NCBI GenBank assembly: GCA_047974405.1
Contig: JBKECI010000063.1
Coordinates: forward strand, 1 to 64,000
Origin: UPXZ01 sp047974405
GTDB taxonomy: Bacteria > Bacteroidota > Bacteroidia > Bacteroidales > Paludibacteraceae
Direction: 5' to 3'
DNA length: 64,000 nt
Position numbers and translations under genes: made by a program. How positions within the stretch are numbered: the stretch's first letter is position 1; every line of letters begins with the position of its first letter. The notes under the pieces are model-generated. The model had not been told where the DNA came from. It saw only the letters and a list, made by a program, of their open reading frames with translations, and searched no databases. Below, piece after piece: positions 45,904 through 55,800 of this stretch.

Positions 45904-46533
45904 TTAATCTTTATTACGTATTTCTTGAATAAAAATATTGATTTTTTCAACGTCTTTTACACCCGGTTTTACTTCAAATTTGCTGTTGATGTCGATTCCT
46001 GCCAATTTGGGATGATGAATTTTACAGATAGATTTGACATCGTCAGACGAAATACCTCCGCTGAGGATAAATTCTTTTTCTCCTTGGTATGCAGAGAGAA
46101 TGCTCCAATTAAATTTAAGTCCAGAACCGCCGTAAACATCTGTTTTGGTATCGAAAAGAAAATAATCGCAAACGGTTTCATACTCTTTGGTAACTTTGAA
46201 ATTATCTGCCGACATAATTGAGAATGCTTTTATTACGATAACGTTTGCTTCTTCGTTAAGTCTTTTACACAATTCTTTGTTTTCGGCACCGTGTAATTGT
46301 ACGCCGTCCAAATTGTATTTTCTGATATATGTAAGGATGTTTTCCAGCTCTTCATTTACAAATACTCCGATTTTTTTTATGCTTTCGGGTATTTGTTTTA
46401 AAATATTTGTATCCAAATTTTTGGCAAATCTTGGAGATTCGGGATAGAAGATAAAACCTACCATATCTGGATTTAATCGTATGATTTGCAGTATATTTTC
46501 AGATTCTCGCAAGCCACATATTTTTATTATCAT
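45904..46533 (-). CDS. trpF: Phosphoribosylanthranilate isomerase
   Basis: From MIIKICGLRE this is a 209-residue isomerase with the catalytic Cys in KICG. It has the conserved MVGFIFYPESPRF, VQLHGAENKELC and LSGGISSDDVKSI. A longer ORF begins at 46584 but overlaps trpC by eight bases and adds 17 unconserved residues, so the shorter start is used. It converts PRA to CdRP in tryptophan synthesis. Confidence 0.95.
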   Translation of the reverse strand: MIIKICGLRESENILQIIRLNPDMVGFIFYPESPRFAKNLDTNILKQIPESIKKIGVFVNEELENILTYIRKYNLDGVQLHGAENKELCKRLNEEANVIVIKAFSIMSADNFKVTKEYETVCDYFLFDTKTDVYGGSGLKFNWSILSAYQGEKEFILSGGISSDDVKSICKIHHPKLAGIDINSKFEVKPGVKDVEKINIFIQEIRNKD

Positions 46534-46576
46534 AGTATTTTTTTTAATTGAAAAAAGATAAATTCGAAGCGCTGTT

Positions 46577-47356
46577 TCAAGCAATTTGACTGATGAATTT
46601 TTTTAATGCTTCGGATGGATTATCCTCTTTCATAAAATTTTCGCCCATCAAAAATCCCTGATAGCCGTACTTTCTCAATTCAATGACCGATTGAGGGTTG
46701 GATATTCCACTTTCACTTATTTTTACAAAATTATCGGGAATCAACGGCGCTAATTTTTTTGACGTTTGCAAATCAGTTTCAAAGGTTTTCAGATTTCTGT
46801 TGTTTACCCCTACCATATCTACATATTCGTTGATATACTTCAGCTCTTCTTTATCGTGTATTTCGAGTAGTACTTCCAATCCCAGCGATTTAGCCAATTT
46901 TGCAAAATTCTCTGTTTCGGAAATTGTCAAAGCAGCCGCGATCAGTAAAATGACGTCTGCTCCCATTGCTTTTGTTTCGTAAAACTGATAAGCATCCACC
47001 ATAAAGTCTTTGCGTAAAATAGGGCAATCGACGTATAGACGGGTAGAAGTCAAATCTTCTACGTTGCCTCCAAAAAACGGATAGTCAGTCAGGATGGAAA
47101 CGCCCGATGCTCCGTTGCTGCAATAAGCCGGTACTATTTCGCGAGAAATACCGTTTTCTTTTATCCAACCTTTGGAAGGCGACTTTCGCTTAAATTCGCT
47201 GATAATACCCGACTTTGATTGCAATAGGTTATTTTTGAGTGAAATGCAGCTACGGGAGAAATATACCTCTTTTTCTAAATCGGCAATGGATTTTAATTGC
47301 TTTCGCTCAGCTATTTCTATTTGTTTTTTCGCAATTATTTTTTCTAAAATGGTCAT
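46577..47356 (-). CDS. trpC: Indole-3-glycerol phosphate synthase
   Basis: This 259-residue TIM barrel has the typical ISEFKRKSPSKGWIKE (about 51-66), VSILTDYPFFGGNVEDL, LRKDFMVDAYQFYE and ISESGISNPQSVIEL. It closes the indole ring from CdRP. It is stand-alone rather than fused to trpF, as usual for this phylum. Confidence 0.97.
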   Translation of the reverse strand: MTILEKIIAKKQIEIAERKQLKSIADLEKEVYFSRSCISLKNNLLQSKSGIISEFKRKSPSKGWIKENGISREIVPAYCSNGASGVSILTDYPFFGGNVEDLTSTRLYVDCPILRKDFMVDAYQFYETKAMGADVILLIAAALTISETENFAKLAKSLGLEVLLEIHDKEELKYINEYVDMVGVNNRNLKTFETDLQTSKKLAPLIPDNFVKISESGISNPQSVIELRKYGYQGFLMGENFMKEDNPSEALKKFISQIA

Positions 47357-47416
47357 AAACTTTTGAATGTGATTGGTGAAAATTAGTGTATTGGTGGCAA
47401 AGGGTAGGACGAGCTG

Positions 47417-47794
47417 TCAATATACGAGTCTTTTGTATTCCAACTTTCCTCTACCAAAGTTTACCAACAGCGCCAATTTATTTTCAGAAACTTTTAAGTA
47501 GTTGATTGTTTGTGAAATGTGTTCGTCGGTAAGGTGTGTTACACATTTTAAAACCAAAATAATTTTATTGAATATCACAAAGTCTGCATAGAATTTGTGT
47601 GGGAGGATAACTCCCCTGAAAAGCACATCGTATTCTTTTTCCCGTTCATATTCCATATTTTCTTGGGTTAATACAACTTCCATCGCATCTTTATATACAA
47701 TTTCGGAAAATCCGTGTCCCAGTGTATTGTGTATTTCCATACATTTTCCGATGATAAAGTAACTCTCTTCTTTGTAGATAATTTCGTTTGTCAT
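47417..47794 (-). CDS. GxxExxY protein inserted in the trp operon
   Basis: From MTNEIIYKEESYFIIGKCME this is a 125-residue protein with the family motif GFSEIVY (G-x-x-E-x-x-Y) preceded by HNTLGH. GxxExxY proteins share a PD-(D/E)XK-like core. Here the usual acidic-x-Lys element reads ILVLKCV, so the Glu before the Lys is replaced by a hydrophobic residue, while D in YADFVIF is kept. Function is unknown. Its position between trpD and trpC is not part of the pathway. Three ACGAATA repeats precede it (47814-47839). The longer start at 47815 lies within those repeats and is not preferred. Confidence 0.88.
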   Translation of the reverse strand: MTNEIIYKEESYFIIGKCMEIHNTLGHGFSEIVYKDAMEVVLTQENMEYEREKEYDVLFRGVILPHKFYADFVIFNKIILVLKCVTHLTDEHISQTINYLKVSENKLALLVNFGRGKLEYKRLVY

Positions 47795-47813
47795 AGGCGT
47801 ATCTTTTTTCGCC

Positions 47814-47839
47814 ACGAATATACGAATAAACCACGAATA
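47814..47839. repeat. Three ACGAATA direct repeats before the GxxExxY gene
   Basis: ACGAATA occurs at 47814-47820, 47822-47828 and 47833-47839 in the short spacer between trpD and the GxxExxY gene. CACGAAT-type repeats accompany many GxxExxY genes in Bacteroidota as I recall, which suggests that gene and repeats moved together. Confidence 0.6.
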
Positions 47840-47845
47840 ATTCGC

Positions 47846-48841
47846 TTATCTATAAACTTCTATAAATTTTTCGAAAGCCTGTTTTGCTTTTCCATTTTCG
47901 ATAGTTTTGTTTGCTTCGTTTACACATTGTTCTATGCTTTTTTTGGGGCAGGCAGTTTGGATGGCAAAAGCGGCATTTGCGACAACTACATTTTTTTGCG
48001 CCGCCGGAGCTTTATTTTCAAGTACTTGAATAAATATTTGGGCGGCATCTTTTACAGTCTTGCCTCCAAAAAGTTCGGCAGGCGTTATTTGCATCATACC
48101 TACTTTTTCGGGTGTAAAAATAGTTTCTCCCTTGTTATTTATTACTTTGAACGAGCTGGTAAGAGAAATTTCATCGTAACCGTCCATACTGTGGACGATG
48201 GTATAATTTATCCCCAGATTTTGATATACATAATTGTAGAGGCGCATCATTTTGAGGTTGTAAGTTCCCAAACATTGATATTGCGGACGAACCGGACTTA
48301 TAAGTGGTCCTAATACGTTGAAAAAAGTACGTACACCCAAATTTTTGCGTACGGGAGCCACGTTTTTCATTGCCGGGTTAAAGACAGGAGCGTGCAGATA
48401 GGCAAATCCACTTCTGTCTAATGATTTTTTTAGTACATCGGGGTTGGTTGTAAACTTAGCGCCGTAATATTCCAGTACGTTGGAAGAACCACTCACTGAA
48501 GTAGCACCGTAATTTCCGTGTTTTGCAACGTTGTAACCTGCTCCTGCAAGAACAAAACAGGCGCAAGTAGAAATGTTGAATGTATTTTTGCCATCGCCTC
48601 CGGTTCCTACAATATCTATTGGAGCAAATTCGTTCAAATCTATTTTTATAGCGGTATCGAGCAGTGCGTTACGAAATCCGATAATTTCGTTCAATTCGAT
48701 GCTGCGCATTAGATAAACCGAGATAAAAGCCGCAATTTGTTCGTAGTTATATTTTCCGGTAGCTATATTGGTCATCACTTCGGCGGCTTCGGTTTGGGTT
48801 AGCGATTGATGGTCGAAAAGCCTGTTTAGTATTTGTTTCAT
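47846..48841 (-). CDS. trpD: Anthranilate phosphoribosyltransferase
   Basis: This 331-residue enzyme joins anthranilate and PRPP. The PRPP and metal loops are visible as DIVGTGGDGKNTFNIST (about 79-95), KHGNYGATSVSGSSNVLEYYG, and FAYLHAPVFNPAMKNVAPVRK. HSMDGYDEISLT follows in the C-terminal domain. It is unfused to TrpG, which is encoded upstream after a 188-base gap that holds no supported gene. Confidence 0.97.
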   Translation of the reverse strand: MKQILNRLFDHQSLTQTEAAEVMTNIATGKYNYEQIAAFISVYLMRSIELNEIIGFRNALLDTAIKIDLNEFAPIDIVGTGGDGKNTFNISTCACFVLAGAGYNVAKHGNYGATSVSGSSNVLEYYGAKFTTNPDVLKKSLDRSGFAYLHAPVFNPAMKNVAPVRKNLGVRTFFNVLGPLISPVRPQYQCLGTYNLKMMRLYNYVYQNLGINYTIVHSMDGYDEISLTSSFKVINNKGETIFTPEKVGMMQITPAELFGGKTVKDAAQIFIQVLENKAPAAQKNVVVANAAFAIQTACPKKSIEQCVNEANKTIENGKAKQAFEKFIEVYR

Positions 48842-49029
48842 TTGTTTAGATTCTTATTGTTTTAGTTGTGCCGATTTCATACTTTCCTTCTATTTAATAA
48901 CCATTATTTTATGTGTTTTGCGAATAATTTTGCAACAAAGTTCTTCATAAAAAAATGTCTTTACATGCCCCAATTTTCTCTTGTCTAATACAATTAAAGT
49001 GTCTTAATATTGATATTTTGAATAATATC

Positions 49030-49596
49030 TTACGAGGTAAGCCAGTTTTTAAGTATTTTTTCTCCTTCGGGTGTCAAAATAGATTCGGGATGAAACTGTA
49101 CCCCCCGTACATCATACGTTTTGTGGCGTAATGCCATTATTAGCCCTGTTTCGTCCACAGCCGTTATTTCCAGGGAGTTTGGAAAATTTTCGTTTGATAC
49201 TGCCCACGAATGATACCTGCCTGCTTCTATTGTTGTTGGCAAATTTCGAAAAAGTACATCGTCTGCAGCAACATCAATTTTTGTACTCACTCCGTGAAAT
49301 ACATCAGGTAGGTTGATGAGCGTAGCTCCAAAAGCTTCGCCAATGGCTTGCTCGCCGAGGCAAACCCCCAAAATGCTTTTGGAGGAGGCATATGTTTTGA
49401 TTAAATCGAGCAAAATACCCGATTCGGAAGGGATGCCCGGTCCGGGAGAAAGGATGATTTTATCGTATTTATCAATTTCTTTTAGTTCGATTTTGTCATT
49501 CCGGTGTATCTCTATATTTTCGTAGCCCAATTTTTTCACGACATGCGCCAGATTGTATGTAAACGAGTCGTAATTGTCAAAAATTAATATTCTCAT
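49030..49596 (-). CDS. trpG: Anthranilate synthase component II (glutamine amidotransferase)
   Basis: This 188-residue class I glutaminase feeds ammonia to TrpE. The start is MRILIFDNYDSFTYNLAH. The nucleophile Cys is in LGVCLGEQAIGEAFG (the more common CLGHQ is CLGEQ here). The His-Glu pair is in VQFHPESILT near the C-terminus. It could also serve PabB if no pabA exists elsewhere; position in the operon makes trp the main role. Confidence 0.96.
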   Translation of the reverse strand: MRILIFDNYDSFTYNLAHVVKKLGYENIEIHRNDKIELKEIDKYDKIILSPGPGIPSESGILLDLIKTYASSKSILGVCLGEQAIGEAFGATLINLPDVFHGVSTKIDVAADDVLFRNLPTTIEAGRYHSWAVSNENFPNSLEITAVDETGLIMALRHKTYDVRGVQFHPESILTPEGEKILKNWLTS

Positions 49597-49673
49597 AATC
49601 TGAATTTTGAATTATATGATTTTAGTTTTTTGGGTAACATCGTCTAATTTGTTTTCATGTTTTTCTGAGCAAG

Positions 49674-51074
49674 TTATATCTCAGACATTTGTATTGCCCT
49701 TTTCAGTGCTGCCAATTTGTTGTTTACCTCTTGCAGTTCGCTCTCTTCGTCTGATTTGGCTACAATTCCTGCTCCGGCTTGGTAATAGAGGGTATTTTCT
49801 TTACTTACGAATGATCGGATGGTTATTGCCTGATTAAAATTTCCGTCAAAACCGATATATCCGATGCATCCGCCATACGGCCCCCTGTCATGCGGTTCTA
49901 TTTTGTCTATTAACTGCATAGCTTTTATTTTGGGGGCTCCCGAAAGTGTACCGGCAGGAAAAGTATCGGCAAAAAGTTTGATTATTTTAGTATTCGTATG
50001 CAATTTTCCGCTTACGCTTGATACCAAATGCAACACATGCGAATAGTACTGAACTTCTCGAAAAATGTCCACATTCACACTTTCACAGTTGCGACTCAAG
50101 TCGTTACGTGCCAAATCGACCAACATCACATGTTCGGCATTCTCCTTTTTGTCAGTCATCAGTTTTTCTGCCAACAACAGATCTTTTTCATCATCCCCTG
50201 TCCGTTTAAAGGTGCCTGCTATAGGTTTGATATAAGCTTTCTTTTTTCTTGCATCTACTACCAGATGCGCTTCGGGCGATGAACCGAAAATTCTGAAATC
50301 GCCAAAATTGAAGTAAAATAGGTAAGGAGAAGGATTTACAGAACGTAACGTACGGTATAGCATAAAATCGTCTCCCGTGTATTGCTGGTAAAATCGTCGC
50401 GAAACAACTATCTGAAAAACATTTCCTTTGTGGCACTCTTCTTTGCCTTGTTTGACCATAGATTTGTATTGCTCGTCCGAAATATGGCACTGCTCCTTTC
50501 CAACTGCCGAAAAGGGATAGGTGGCAAAATTGTTGTTCATCAGAACGTTTTCGATTTCGGAAATGGAAGATATTTCGTTCTCAAGCAAATTTTCTATAAT
50601 CATCAAATCATTATTAAAATGGTTGATGGCAATGATGTATTTGAAGAATACGTAGTGCAATCCCGGCATACTTCCCGGTGTGGTTTGGCGTGCTGTCAGT
50701 TTTATGTCTTCAAAATATTGCACAGACTCGTACGAAGTATAACCCAATAAACCATTGATGATGGGTTTTTCGTTGATATTTTCGATTTCAAAAGATTTTA
50801 AAAAAGTATCAAAACGGTCGGCTACCGTCATTTTGTCTGTAACTTGGGTGGTCATTTTATTCCCGCCGGGATATTCTTCGGTAATCACAAAGTTATTAAC
50901 CGAAATACTGCCTATCGGAGCAAAGCCGATATAAGAATAGCTGTTTTCATTCCCGTGATAGTCAGAACTTTCCAGCAATACAGAATTGGTGTATAAGTCT
51001 CTTATTTTTAGATATATGCTCACCGGGGTTTGCAGGTCTGCAAGCAGCTTTTTTGTTTGGGTGTATAGTTTCAT
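49674..51074 (-). CDS. trpE: Anthranilate synthase component I
   Basis: This 466-residue chorismate-using enzyme has the feedback motif LLESSD near residue 34, the site where tryptophan binds. The catalytic C-terminal half shows FQIVVSRRF, SPEAHLVV, PIAGTFKRTGDDEKD, DLARNDLSRNC, and AGTLSGAPKIKAM. Regulation is thus double: allosteric here, and probable attenuation upstream of trpB. Confidence 0.97.
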   Translation of the reverse strand: MKLYTQTKKLLADLQTPVSIYLKIRDLYTNSVLLESSDYHGNENSYSYIGFAPIGSISVNNFVITEEYPGGNKMTTQVTDKMTVADRFDTFLKSFEIENINEKPIINGLLGYTSYESVQYFEDIKLTARQTTPGSMPGLHYVFFKYIIAINHFNNDLMIIENLLENEISSISEIENVLMNNNFATYPFSAVGKEQCHISDEQYKSMVKQGKEECHKGNVFQIVVSRRFYQQYTGDDFMLYRTLRSVNPSPYLFYFNFGDFRIFGSSPEAHLVVDARKKKAYIKPIAGTFKRTGDDEKDLLLAEKLMTDKKENAEHVMLVDLARNDLSRNCESVNVDIFREVQYYSHVLHLVSSVSGKLHTNTKIIKLFADTFPAGTLSGAPKIKAMQLIDKIEPHDRGPYGGCIGYIGFDGNFNQAITIRSFVSKENTLYYQAGAGIVAKSDEESELQEVNNKLAALKRAIQMSEI

Positions 51075-51157
51075 TTTCGTATTATTTATTCTTTGATATG
51101 AGAGTGGCGCAGGTTGTCTAATTGAGCTATTAGAATGTTCAAATTATTTCTCTTTAT

Positions 51158-52381
51158 TTATTTTTGGGGTAAACTTTGAAAAATTTTTATGTATGTTTCC
51201 ATATCTTTATCTCCCCGTCCTGAAACTGTCAGTACAATGATATCTTTCTTGCCAAAAATTTCTTTTTTCAATACAGCCAATGCGTGTGCAGATTCAATGG
51301 CGGGAATAATTCCTTCCAGTTGTGTAAGCTCCATGGCTGCTTCCAATGCCTCATCGTCGTTGATGGCAAGCACTTTGGTTCTTCCCGTGCGTGCAAGATG
51401 CGCATGTGCGGGTCCAATGCCGGGATAGTCCAAACCTGCCGAAATAGAATAAGGTTCTATGATTTGCCCGTCGGCATTTTGCATCAGAAGAGTTTTGCTA
51501 CCGTGGATGATTCCGGGTGTACCCACATTTATGGTTGCGGCTGTTTTTCCTGTTTCTATTCCCTTTCCACCTGCCTCTGCCGAGATTATTTTTACTTTCC
51601 CGTTGTCCAAAAAATGGTAATAAGTTCCCATAGCATTGCTACCACCTCCCACACAAGCTATCAAGCAATCGGGATAATCCCTGTCTATCTGCTCTTGCAA
51701 TTGTATTTTTATCTCCTCGCTAATGACCGACTGAAAAAAACCGACCATTTCGGGGTAAGGATGTGGTCCAACCGTGGAGCCGATGATATAAAAAGCTTGC
51801 GGATTGGTACACCAATAGCGGATGGCTTCGTTGGTGGCATCTTTTAATGTCATATTCCCACTTGTTACGGGAGTGACTTCCGCTCCGAGCATACGCATTT
51901 TTTGCACGTTGAGGTATTGTCGTTCCACATCCGTTTTTCCCATAAAAACGATACATTTCAACCCCATCAAGGCGCAAGCCGTTGCGGTAGCCACACCGTG
52001 CTGTCCGGCTCCCGTTTCAGCGATGATTTCGGTTTTACCCATCCGTATGGCTAATAGTATCTGCCCGAGTGCATTATTTATCTTATGCGCTCCGGTATGA
52101 TTCAGATCTTCCCTTTTCAGATAAATTTGTGTATCGTATTTTTGAGACAACCGCGAGGCAAAATAGAGTGGGGTAGGCCGTCCTACGTAATCTTTTAATA
52201 ACTTATAATATGATTGAAGAAATTTGGAATCATTTTTTGCCTCATCAAACGCTACGGCAAGCTTCTGTACCGTTGCGTGAAGTATTTCGGGAATGTAAGC
52301 ACCGCCAAATTCACCGTAGTAGCCATTGGCTCTTGAAAGAGAGTTCGGTACAATGTTTTTATCAATATTGGTATAAATCAT
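51158..52381 (-). CDS. trpB: Tryptophan synthase beta subunit
   Basis: This 407-residue PLP enzyme condenses indole with serine. The PLP lysine is in HTGAHKINNALGQ (about 93-105) and the phosphate loop is in CVGGGSNAMGTYYHF. The conserved start YYGEFGGAYIPEIL is near residue 21. It is the first structural gene of the operon, as usual in Bacteroidota, and is controlled by the leader, hairpin and promoter immediately upstream (52410-52617). Confidence 0.97.
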   Translation of the reverse strand: MIYTNIDKNIVPNSLSRANGYYGEFGGAYIPEILHATVQKLAVAFDEAKNDSKFLQSYYKLLKDYVGRPTPLYFASRLSQKYDTQIYLKREDLNHTGAHKINNALGQILLAIRMGKTEIIAETGAGQHGVATATACALMGLKCIVFMGKTDVERQYLNVQKMRMLGAEVTPVTSGNMTLKDATNEAIRYWCTNPQAFYIIGSTVGPHPYPEMVGFFQSVISEEIKIQLQEQIDRDYPDCLIACVGGGSNAMGTYYHFLDNGKVKIISAEAGGKGIETGKTAATINVGTPGIIHGSKTLLMQNADGQIIEPYSISAGLDYPGIGPAHAHLARTGRTKVLAINDDEALEAAMELTQLEGIIPAIESAHALAVLKKEIFGKKDIIVLTVSGRGDKDMETYIKIFQSLPQK

Positions 52382-52409
52382 TTTTGTGTGAAATATTATT
52401 GTGAGATTG

Positions 52410-52443
52410 AAAAAAAAAAACTTATCGTGGGTTTTACGATAAG
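52410..52443 (-). terminator. trp attenuator hairpin and T tract
   Basis: On the minus strand CTTATCGT (52443-52436) pairs perfectly with ACGATAAG (52428-52421) around a 7-base loop. It is followed by eleven Ts (52420-52410). The T tract ends 28 bases before the trpB start codon and begins 47 bases after the trpL stop. Being promoter-proximal to trpB and downstream of a Trp-rich leader peptide, it is an attenuator rather than the end of another gene. Confidence 0.88.
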
Positions 52444-52490
52444 CTTTTTCATTAATATTTTGTCCTAAATATTTGATACGGCAATTTACC

Positions 52491-52550
52491 TCACGATTTT
52501 GTATAATAATGTAAACTGTGCCACCACCAATATTTAGATATGCTGTTCAT
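52491..52550 (-). CDS. trpL: trp leader peptide with three consecutive Trp codons
   Basis: The minus strand encodes MNSISKYWWWHSLHYYTKS, then TGA. Codons 8-10 are TGG TGG TGG (52529-52521). The ORF begins about 30 bases after the expected transcript start of a consensus promoter and ends 47 bases before the attenuator hairpin, the spacing expected of a ribosome-sensed leader. A CTAAATATT segment in codons 5-8 can pair with AATATTTAG at 52470-52462. The region at the stop codon, ATCGTGAGG, can pair with the 3' arm of the terminator. It is too short for ordinary gene finding. Translation has not been shown, but three adjacent Trp codons in this position are hard to explain by chance. Confidence 0.85.
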   Translation of the reverse strand: MNSISKYWWWHSLHYYTKS

Positions 52551-52587
52551 TGCTTGTACTTTTTGTAAGATTGCTTAAATTATTTGA

Positions 52588-52617
52588 CAAAAGTAATATT
52601 TATATTGATATTGACAA
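52588..52617 (-). promoter_or_regulatory. Promoter of the trp operon
   Basis: On the minus strand TTG (52617-52615) is followed by exactly 19 bases and TACTTTTG (52595-52588). This matches the -33/-7 consensus of the phylum. Transcription should begin near 52581, about 200 bases before trpB. Confidence 0.8.
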
Positions 52618-52840
52618 TGATTTTTTGAAAATAATTGCAAAAAAGTTTTGAAACGTAATTCAGACTTGCAGATTCTTTTTCTTCAACGTTTATTGCAATT
52701 GTTAATTTTCAGAAAACGTTTGCTGTGAAATAATTACATTAATCGTTGTCAATGCATTACAAACCTAAAAATAATTGGGTAGCATTGTACTCGTTTTATT
52801 GCCAATCTTACCAAATTGATAACATTTATACCAAAATCTG

Positions 52841-55800
52841 ATGAAAAACACTTTATCAAAATTACTCCCCCTATTGTTGCTTTTACTGTTTGCGCACGCA
52901 GAGACCTATGCGTACGTGCCTCGAACAAAAAAGAGCGATGCAAAATATAGGTACATATCTGAAGAGCAAATTATATTTGCAAAACAGAGCAAATATACCT
53001 CGCCTATTGACAAAAGGGTGCGACAGCCCCATTACAAGTATCAGCAGATTTTAATGAGAAACTATCCCTTTCCCGCTACTCCTGATTATACTGCTCGCAC
53101 CCCCTTTCAAGAGACCAATACCAACCTGTTTTCGGCAAAAGAGGATACCGATGAACTCTTTAATGATATTTTCGCCTCGGCAAGCCCAATGATGCGCGCC
53201 TCTGCCACTACCGATGATGACGAACTCCCCGGTGAACCGGGACAAATGCCCATTGGCGATGGAATGTGGCTGTTGCTTGGTGTTATATCTCTATATACTT
53301 TAGTCAAAAGAAAGCATTTATCTAACCTCCTAAAACTTTCAAATATGAAAAAGATAAGTTTACTTTTTGCTTTATTATTTACCTTAATCTCTCAAATTCA
53401 ATCAGAACCATATATTAGAGATGGGGGTGGATTGGGTAAATACGGTTATTTTGAAAAAGACGCTGTTACTGCTACATCCACACCTTTTTGGGTAGCAAAC
53501 GGAGGATACGAAAATATATATCGATACGGAGTTAGAAGTTGGATAAATGGCAATGAGAACAATTATGTTTATAGCAGTATTTTTGCGAGCTGTAACGGAG
53601 GAGATGCTGCTACAGACAACTTCAATCTGTCGTTAAATACCGGCAGTACAGTCCATTCTTCTGTTTTTGTTGAGTATTGTGGACCATCTTATTCTCATGG
53701 AGATATGAGTCCTACGAATGCTTGTTTTAATGAACGTTCATTTTTTGTGATGGACTTAGTGCCAAAAACGGATGCTTTGTCAAGTGAAATCAATAAAACA
53801 GCCGATAATAATGTAGTGCTGACGTTTACACTATCCAATAACAATACTTCGGGACAATATTTAAACAGACTATGGATATCTAATGACGGAACTGCCGTAG
53901 AGACAACCGATATTCAAAATGGTGCATTTTGGGTGTATTACGAGGCTGCCACCGGAAGTGAAACCTTTGACGGGACTGAAACCTCAAAACAATTATATGG
54001 AAACTATAATGGAAATTCAACAAGCGACAATTCGTATGGTCACGATGCTTTAGGGATATCTATCCCTCAAAATACTACAGGAGGGTTGAGATGTTATGTT
54101 GTGCTGAAGGGGTCTTTACTAAATTCAAGTGCAATAGGAAAAACAATCAGAATGTCTATTATTGCAGACGGCATCAACATTACACCCAATAGAGACAGTA
54201 ATTATTCATTGATGAAATTGGATAAAACTCAACCAAGCACAAGTTATTTAACCGTGGCTAATAGTTCCTTGTATTACCGCTCCAAAGCAACCCCCGTAGC
54301 GTGGAACTCCCCCTCTAATTGGGAAACTTCCACCACCGAAGGAGGTACATATACTTCGGCAGTTTTGGCTCCTTCTGCTGCTACCATTGCAAAGCTTACA
54401 GTAACAACCGGACATACGCTGGAGGTGTCAAACTCCATAGCCACACCCGTATCAACCAATTTTATCGTAAACGGAATTCTTGAAATGAAGAGTGGCGCCG
54501 TAGTTTCTACCGCTCCAACGTATGGCGCAAGCTCTACTTTAAAATACAACACCGGAGGAAACATTACCACAGGGAATGAATGGACAGCAGATGCCACCAC
54601 ATTGGGAGCGGGCTGTCCGCAAAATGTGGAGGTGGCAAGCGGTACCGTAACCATATACATTGCTACCATCGAAACAGACCCTAATGGAACCGATATTATG
54701 GAAAGCAAGTATTATATGGTAGGTAATTTAAATGTGTTGAACGAAGCAACTTTGTATTTGGATATGAGAGACGGTGCAAAACCTTGGAATCAGAAAGGAC
54801 TAAATATAACGGGAGATATTAATAATGCCGGAGCAATTCAAATGTCGTCAGACTGTCATCAGGCACTTTCCTGCGACAATTTTACAAACACCGGACAAAC
54901 AACGTTGTCTTCTCACTCTAACGGGGGCGATTTATATATTACCGGCAATTTCAACAATAATGCAGCAAACGCTTCCAATGTCAATATCAACGGACGAGCC
55001 TTGATAATGACCGGCGACAAAGATCAGACAGTTGGCGGTTCTGCTACAGGAACTTATGAAATAGACTATTTTATTGTATCAAAAAACAATAATGGAAAAG
55101 TGGTAACCTTACAGCACAATTTACTTGCAGATGGTGAAGGAAACGGACAGTCGGGAGGGGGAGCTGTAACAGTAGAGGGAGCCATTTTGGATATTAGCGG
55201 AAGAACTGTTCAAATAGCAAGAAATTCTTCCGGTTACTATTCCACAATTACTACCGATGCAAATGGAAGTATCCGTACAAACGTTCAATCCAAACTTTAT
55301 ATTTTAGGAGATGAATCAAGCCCTAATGTAGGTACTTTGCGTTTTGACCAGTCTATTCCTGGTACAACGAATGTAATTGGTGTTTTCAGGCTAAATCGTT
55401 CAAATGCTCAAGCACAATTGAATGTCGCCAACGATTTTATAGTGAGGGATTCGTTAAAAATTCAACAGGGGAAATTAAATAGCTCGGCAAACATCATATT
55501 GGATTCTGTTTGTACGGCAACGCTCTCTTCTACCAATACTACGGCAGCTCTTACGGTAAATAATCTTATCTTTACCCGTTCATTGAATAATACTGCCGAA
55601 TTTTACAAAAACGGAAGAACACTGACTATTAACGGAAAAGTTCGTACCAAAGTTCATTTCGCCCGTTTGGGTAAGTGGCATTTTATTTCATTTCCTTATG
55701 CTGCCACACTGAAAAAATCGGATGGTATCACTGATGCCACTATTGGTTCAGGGGCAAATGGAGGCGATTGCGCGGTGTATTGGTACGATCCTGCTAAAAG

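Noticed and set aside
52390..52449. Small minus-strand ORF (MKKLIVKP...) across the trp attenuator hairpin
   Set aside because: It is encoded by the hairpin and T tract themselves, so the frame is a by-product of the terminator sequence.
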